From: Taenia hydatigena
Taxonomy: Eukaryota > Platyhelminthes > Cestoda > Cyclophyllidea > Taeniidae
Direction: 5' to 3'
Assembly (NCBI GenBank): GCA_036345935.2
Contig: JADWOT020000595.1
Location: 161,001-225,000 of the forward strand
Length of the DNA: 64,000 bases
The position numbers and the translations under genes were made by a program. Within the stretch, counting starts at the first letter, position 1. The number at the start of each line of letters is the position of its first letter. Under the pieces are notes generated by a model, which saw only the letters and a list, made by a program, of their open reading frames with translations, had not been told where the DNA came from and ran no database searches. Positions 62,578-64,000 of the stretch are shown piece after piece.

Positions 62578-62719
62578 ATGGCTTATTGCGAGTGCATACT
62601 GCTGTTGGAAAAACCACGTGTCGAAGCTGGCAAGGACATTTCCCCAAATGGGTATCCAGTGAGCATGCGTTCTGCAAGAACAAGTAATTTTTCCATGATT
62701 GGCGATCACCATGGAAGTG
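62578..62719 (+). CDS. Candidate internal exon, unknown
   Basis: Acceptor ACATTGATAAG before an ATG at 62,578 and a strong donor GGAAGTG|GTGAGT after 62,719. It encodes I-L-L-L-E-K-P-R-V-E-A-G-K-D and N-F-S-M-I-G-D-H-H-G-S. A short exon with donor GTAAGC may lie upstream (about 62,236-62,287, reading A-A-F-L-P-E-L-P-L-R-I-C-E-F). No family recognised. Confidence 0.35.
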
Positions 62720-63596
62720 GTGAGTATTATCTCATCTATCTATCTGCATATGCCTTCATTTGAAAGAGCTTTATAAAGATGTTGACGTGGCTCCTCCACT
62801 TAATCTCCTGCATTAGCTTTCACCGTTAAGAGTATCTGCAGGGGAGGAGTCTCACCCCTACCACGCGTAATCTTTGATGTGGTGAAAAAAGATATAACGT
62901 ATTGGCCTTTTAGCTGGTTTTACTTGCAACCGTCACCATCTTGGTGTTTAGCGTGTTTTCTGATGCTGGCCTACCATATACCAAGTTGGGTTCTTGACTG
63001 CTCTTCACCGTTTTAAGTTGATGCTCAATGATTCATAAGCGGTCGTTTACACGGACCGATCGGTTCACTAATCAATTGCCACAGATAAATTAAGCAGTGG
63101 GGTGGACGTTGGGACCACAAATTTTCATTGACGTCTTTTTTACGGTTATCTGGATGGACTAATGACCAATGATCTTTACTTGAAATAATGAGTTGTAAGC
63201 ATGTAAAAGAAGCAAGCTTAAGTGGACCGCTTACAAGATCGAGGCGGTCAGTGATTTCAACGACCTTAAATTTCATGCTCCGTTTACCAACTCGGTAATT
63301 TGTCCAACTGCTTAAATGCAATGACAGCAGCCTGAACCATATGCTAAATGCAGTTGAAACAATCAATCCCAATGGGTGTCAACCACTATGCCATCGTTGA
63401 TTGTGCCTCATAAAAATAGTGTCATTCAGACCTCTCACTTGAGGGAGAATTCAATCCTCCTTGAATTTGCCATGAATTGTACGGAACGTTTTTTTACATT
63501 CGTATAAGTGTCTCCAAAATCAATTTTGAGTCGCTTTGGTGGCCCATTAATAAACTTTGTTGATTTTGTTTTGCTGCGTGGCAATGGGACATAGCA

Positions 63597-63911
63597 GTGA
63601 AACAGGCTATCGCGTCCAAAGCTGGTCCTTCTACTCTGAGTGCATCAGCATCAACTTCATTACTGTCAATACTAGCACGGTCACTAACGCACAGCGCACG
63701 TAAAACGACTAACTTTATTAATTTTGTTTGTTCATGTGAACATAATATTCAAGTTGGTCACACCTTGCCTGCGCAAAATAATTCACCACCCATGTTAGGC
63801 TTAGAAGTTTCTTGTTTTCGTGGCACCCTATTGCCAAAACGGGCATTTAATTTACATACCATCATACCATCGACATCCACACGCCTGCACGAGGTGTTTT
63901 ACGCTTACTAA
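63597..63911 (+). CDS. Candidate terminal exon, unknown
   Basis: Following a GGGACATAG acceptor-like site at about 63,594, a 104-residue frame runs to TAA at 63,909-63,911. It contains S-T-L-S-A-S-A-S-T-S-L-L-S-I-L and P-P-M-L-G-L-E-V-S-C-F-R-G-T-L-L. Its stop directly abuts the start of the duplicated segment at 63,912, so the original 3' end of this frame may have been cut by that junction. Confidence 0.33.
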   Translation: MKQAIASKAGPSTLSASASTSLLSILARSLTHSARKTTNFINFVCSCEHNIQVGHTLPAQNNSPPMLGLEVSCFRGTLLPKRAFNLHTIIPSTSTRLHEVFYAY

Positions 63912-64000
63912 ACTCCATGTGTTGCAGCTTTGTGCGGCTGTGAAGATGTGCCTGTACAGCTGTCAAGCTACTATTTCTGTGTGTTTACGATAACAATTGA
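63912..64000 (+). repeat. Orphan duplicate of a terminal exon (partner 22,404-22,492)
   Basis: The last 89 bases of the window match the reverse complement of 22,404-22,492 with one difference, at 63,993. They include the TTGCAG acceptor and the 66-nt final exon (63,928-63,993) whose stop is TAA here and TAG there. The penultimate exon is not present upstream. The match runs to the window edge, so the duplicated segment is probably longer. Confidence 0.85.

Noticed and set aside
1..64000. Reverse transcriptase, transposase, CRISPR, rRNA or viral genes
   Set aside because: No YADD-type, DDE-type or other diagnostic motif and no regular short repeat array were found on either strand.

Overview
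This is eukaryotic DNA, about 42% GC by eye. It has many short GT-AG introns, AATAAA signals, a pol III tRNA with an intron, and no operons or ribosome binding sites. The one well-supported protein gene is a secreted CAP/SCP-TAPS (venom-allergen-like) protein with a cysteine-rich hinge. It has five exons, and its introns are 74-85 nt apart from one of 243 nt. That gene style suggests a parasitic flatworm, most likely a cestode. This is an inference from gene style; no species marker was seen.

The dominant structure is a large, old, imperfect palindrome. The left arm (1 to about 16,806, continuing off the window) is repeated as its reverse complement at about 24,530-40,560, around a 7.7-kb spacer. 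The arms differ by many substitutions and indels. Larger differences are a 1.45-kb block only on the left (about 1,985-3,430), a 0.87-kb block only on the right (about 32,555-33,420), a 233-bp foldback hairpin only on the left (11,371-11,603), and an element with terminal inverted repeats whose core lies in the same absolute orientation in both arms. Inside these old arms one 358-bp tract (7,328-7,685 = 34,334-34,691) shows no difference at all.

The arms carry exon-like pieces that read as protein-kinase subdomains (DFG exon 3,802-3,910; beta-3 lysine and alpha-C exons 6,030-6,394; C-lobe end 7,948-8,324) and a hydrophobic repeat-like exon (24,590-24,768). Decay is split between the arms. The kinase pieces are open on the left and broken on the right, while the 24.6-kb exon is open on the right and frameshifted on the left. 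A minus-strand gene end lies in the spacer (22,411-22,634). Its last exon recurs as an orphan copy at the right edge of the window (63,912-64,000), with one mismatch in 89 bp.

From 40.6 to 64 kb there are further, collinear but shortened copies of arm sequence (41,985-43,345; 49,420-50,470; 52,540-53,680). The CAP gene (50,683-51,784, minus) sits inside the last of these. Also present are an inverted pair of 0.8-kb repeats (44,180-44,990 and 48,060-48,870) with a third partial copy at 58.4 kb, a degenerate minisatellite (58.7-59.0 kb), a tRNA-Tyr (54,741-54,823, minus), and exon-like open frames of unknown identity at 40.5, 43.9, 47.4, 61.5-62.7 and 63.6 kb. No reverse transcriptase, transposase, rRNA gene or CRISPR array was recognised. 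Most other open frames are short and look like chance frames.
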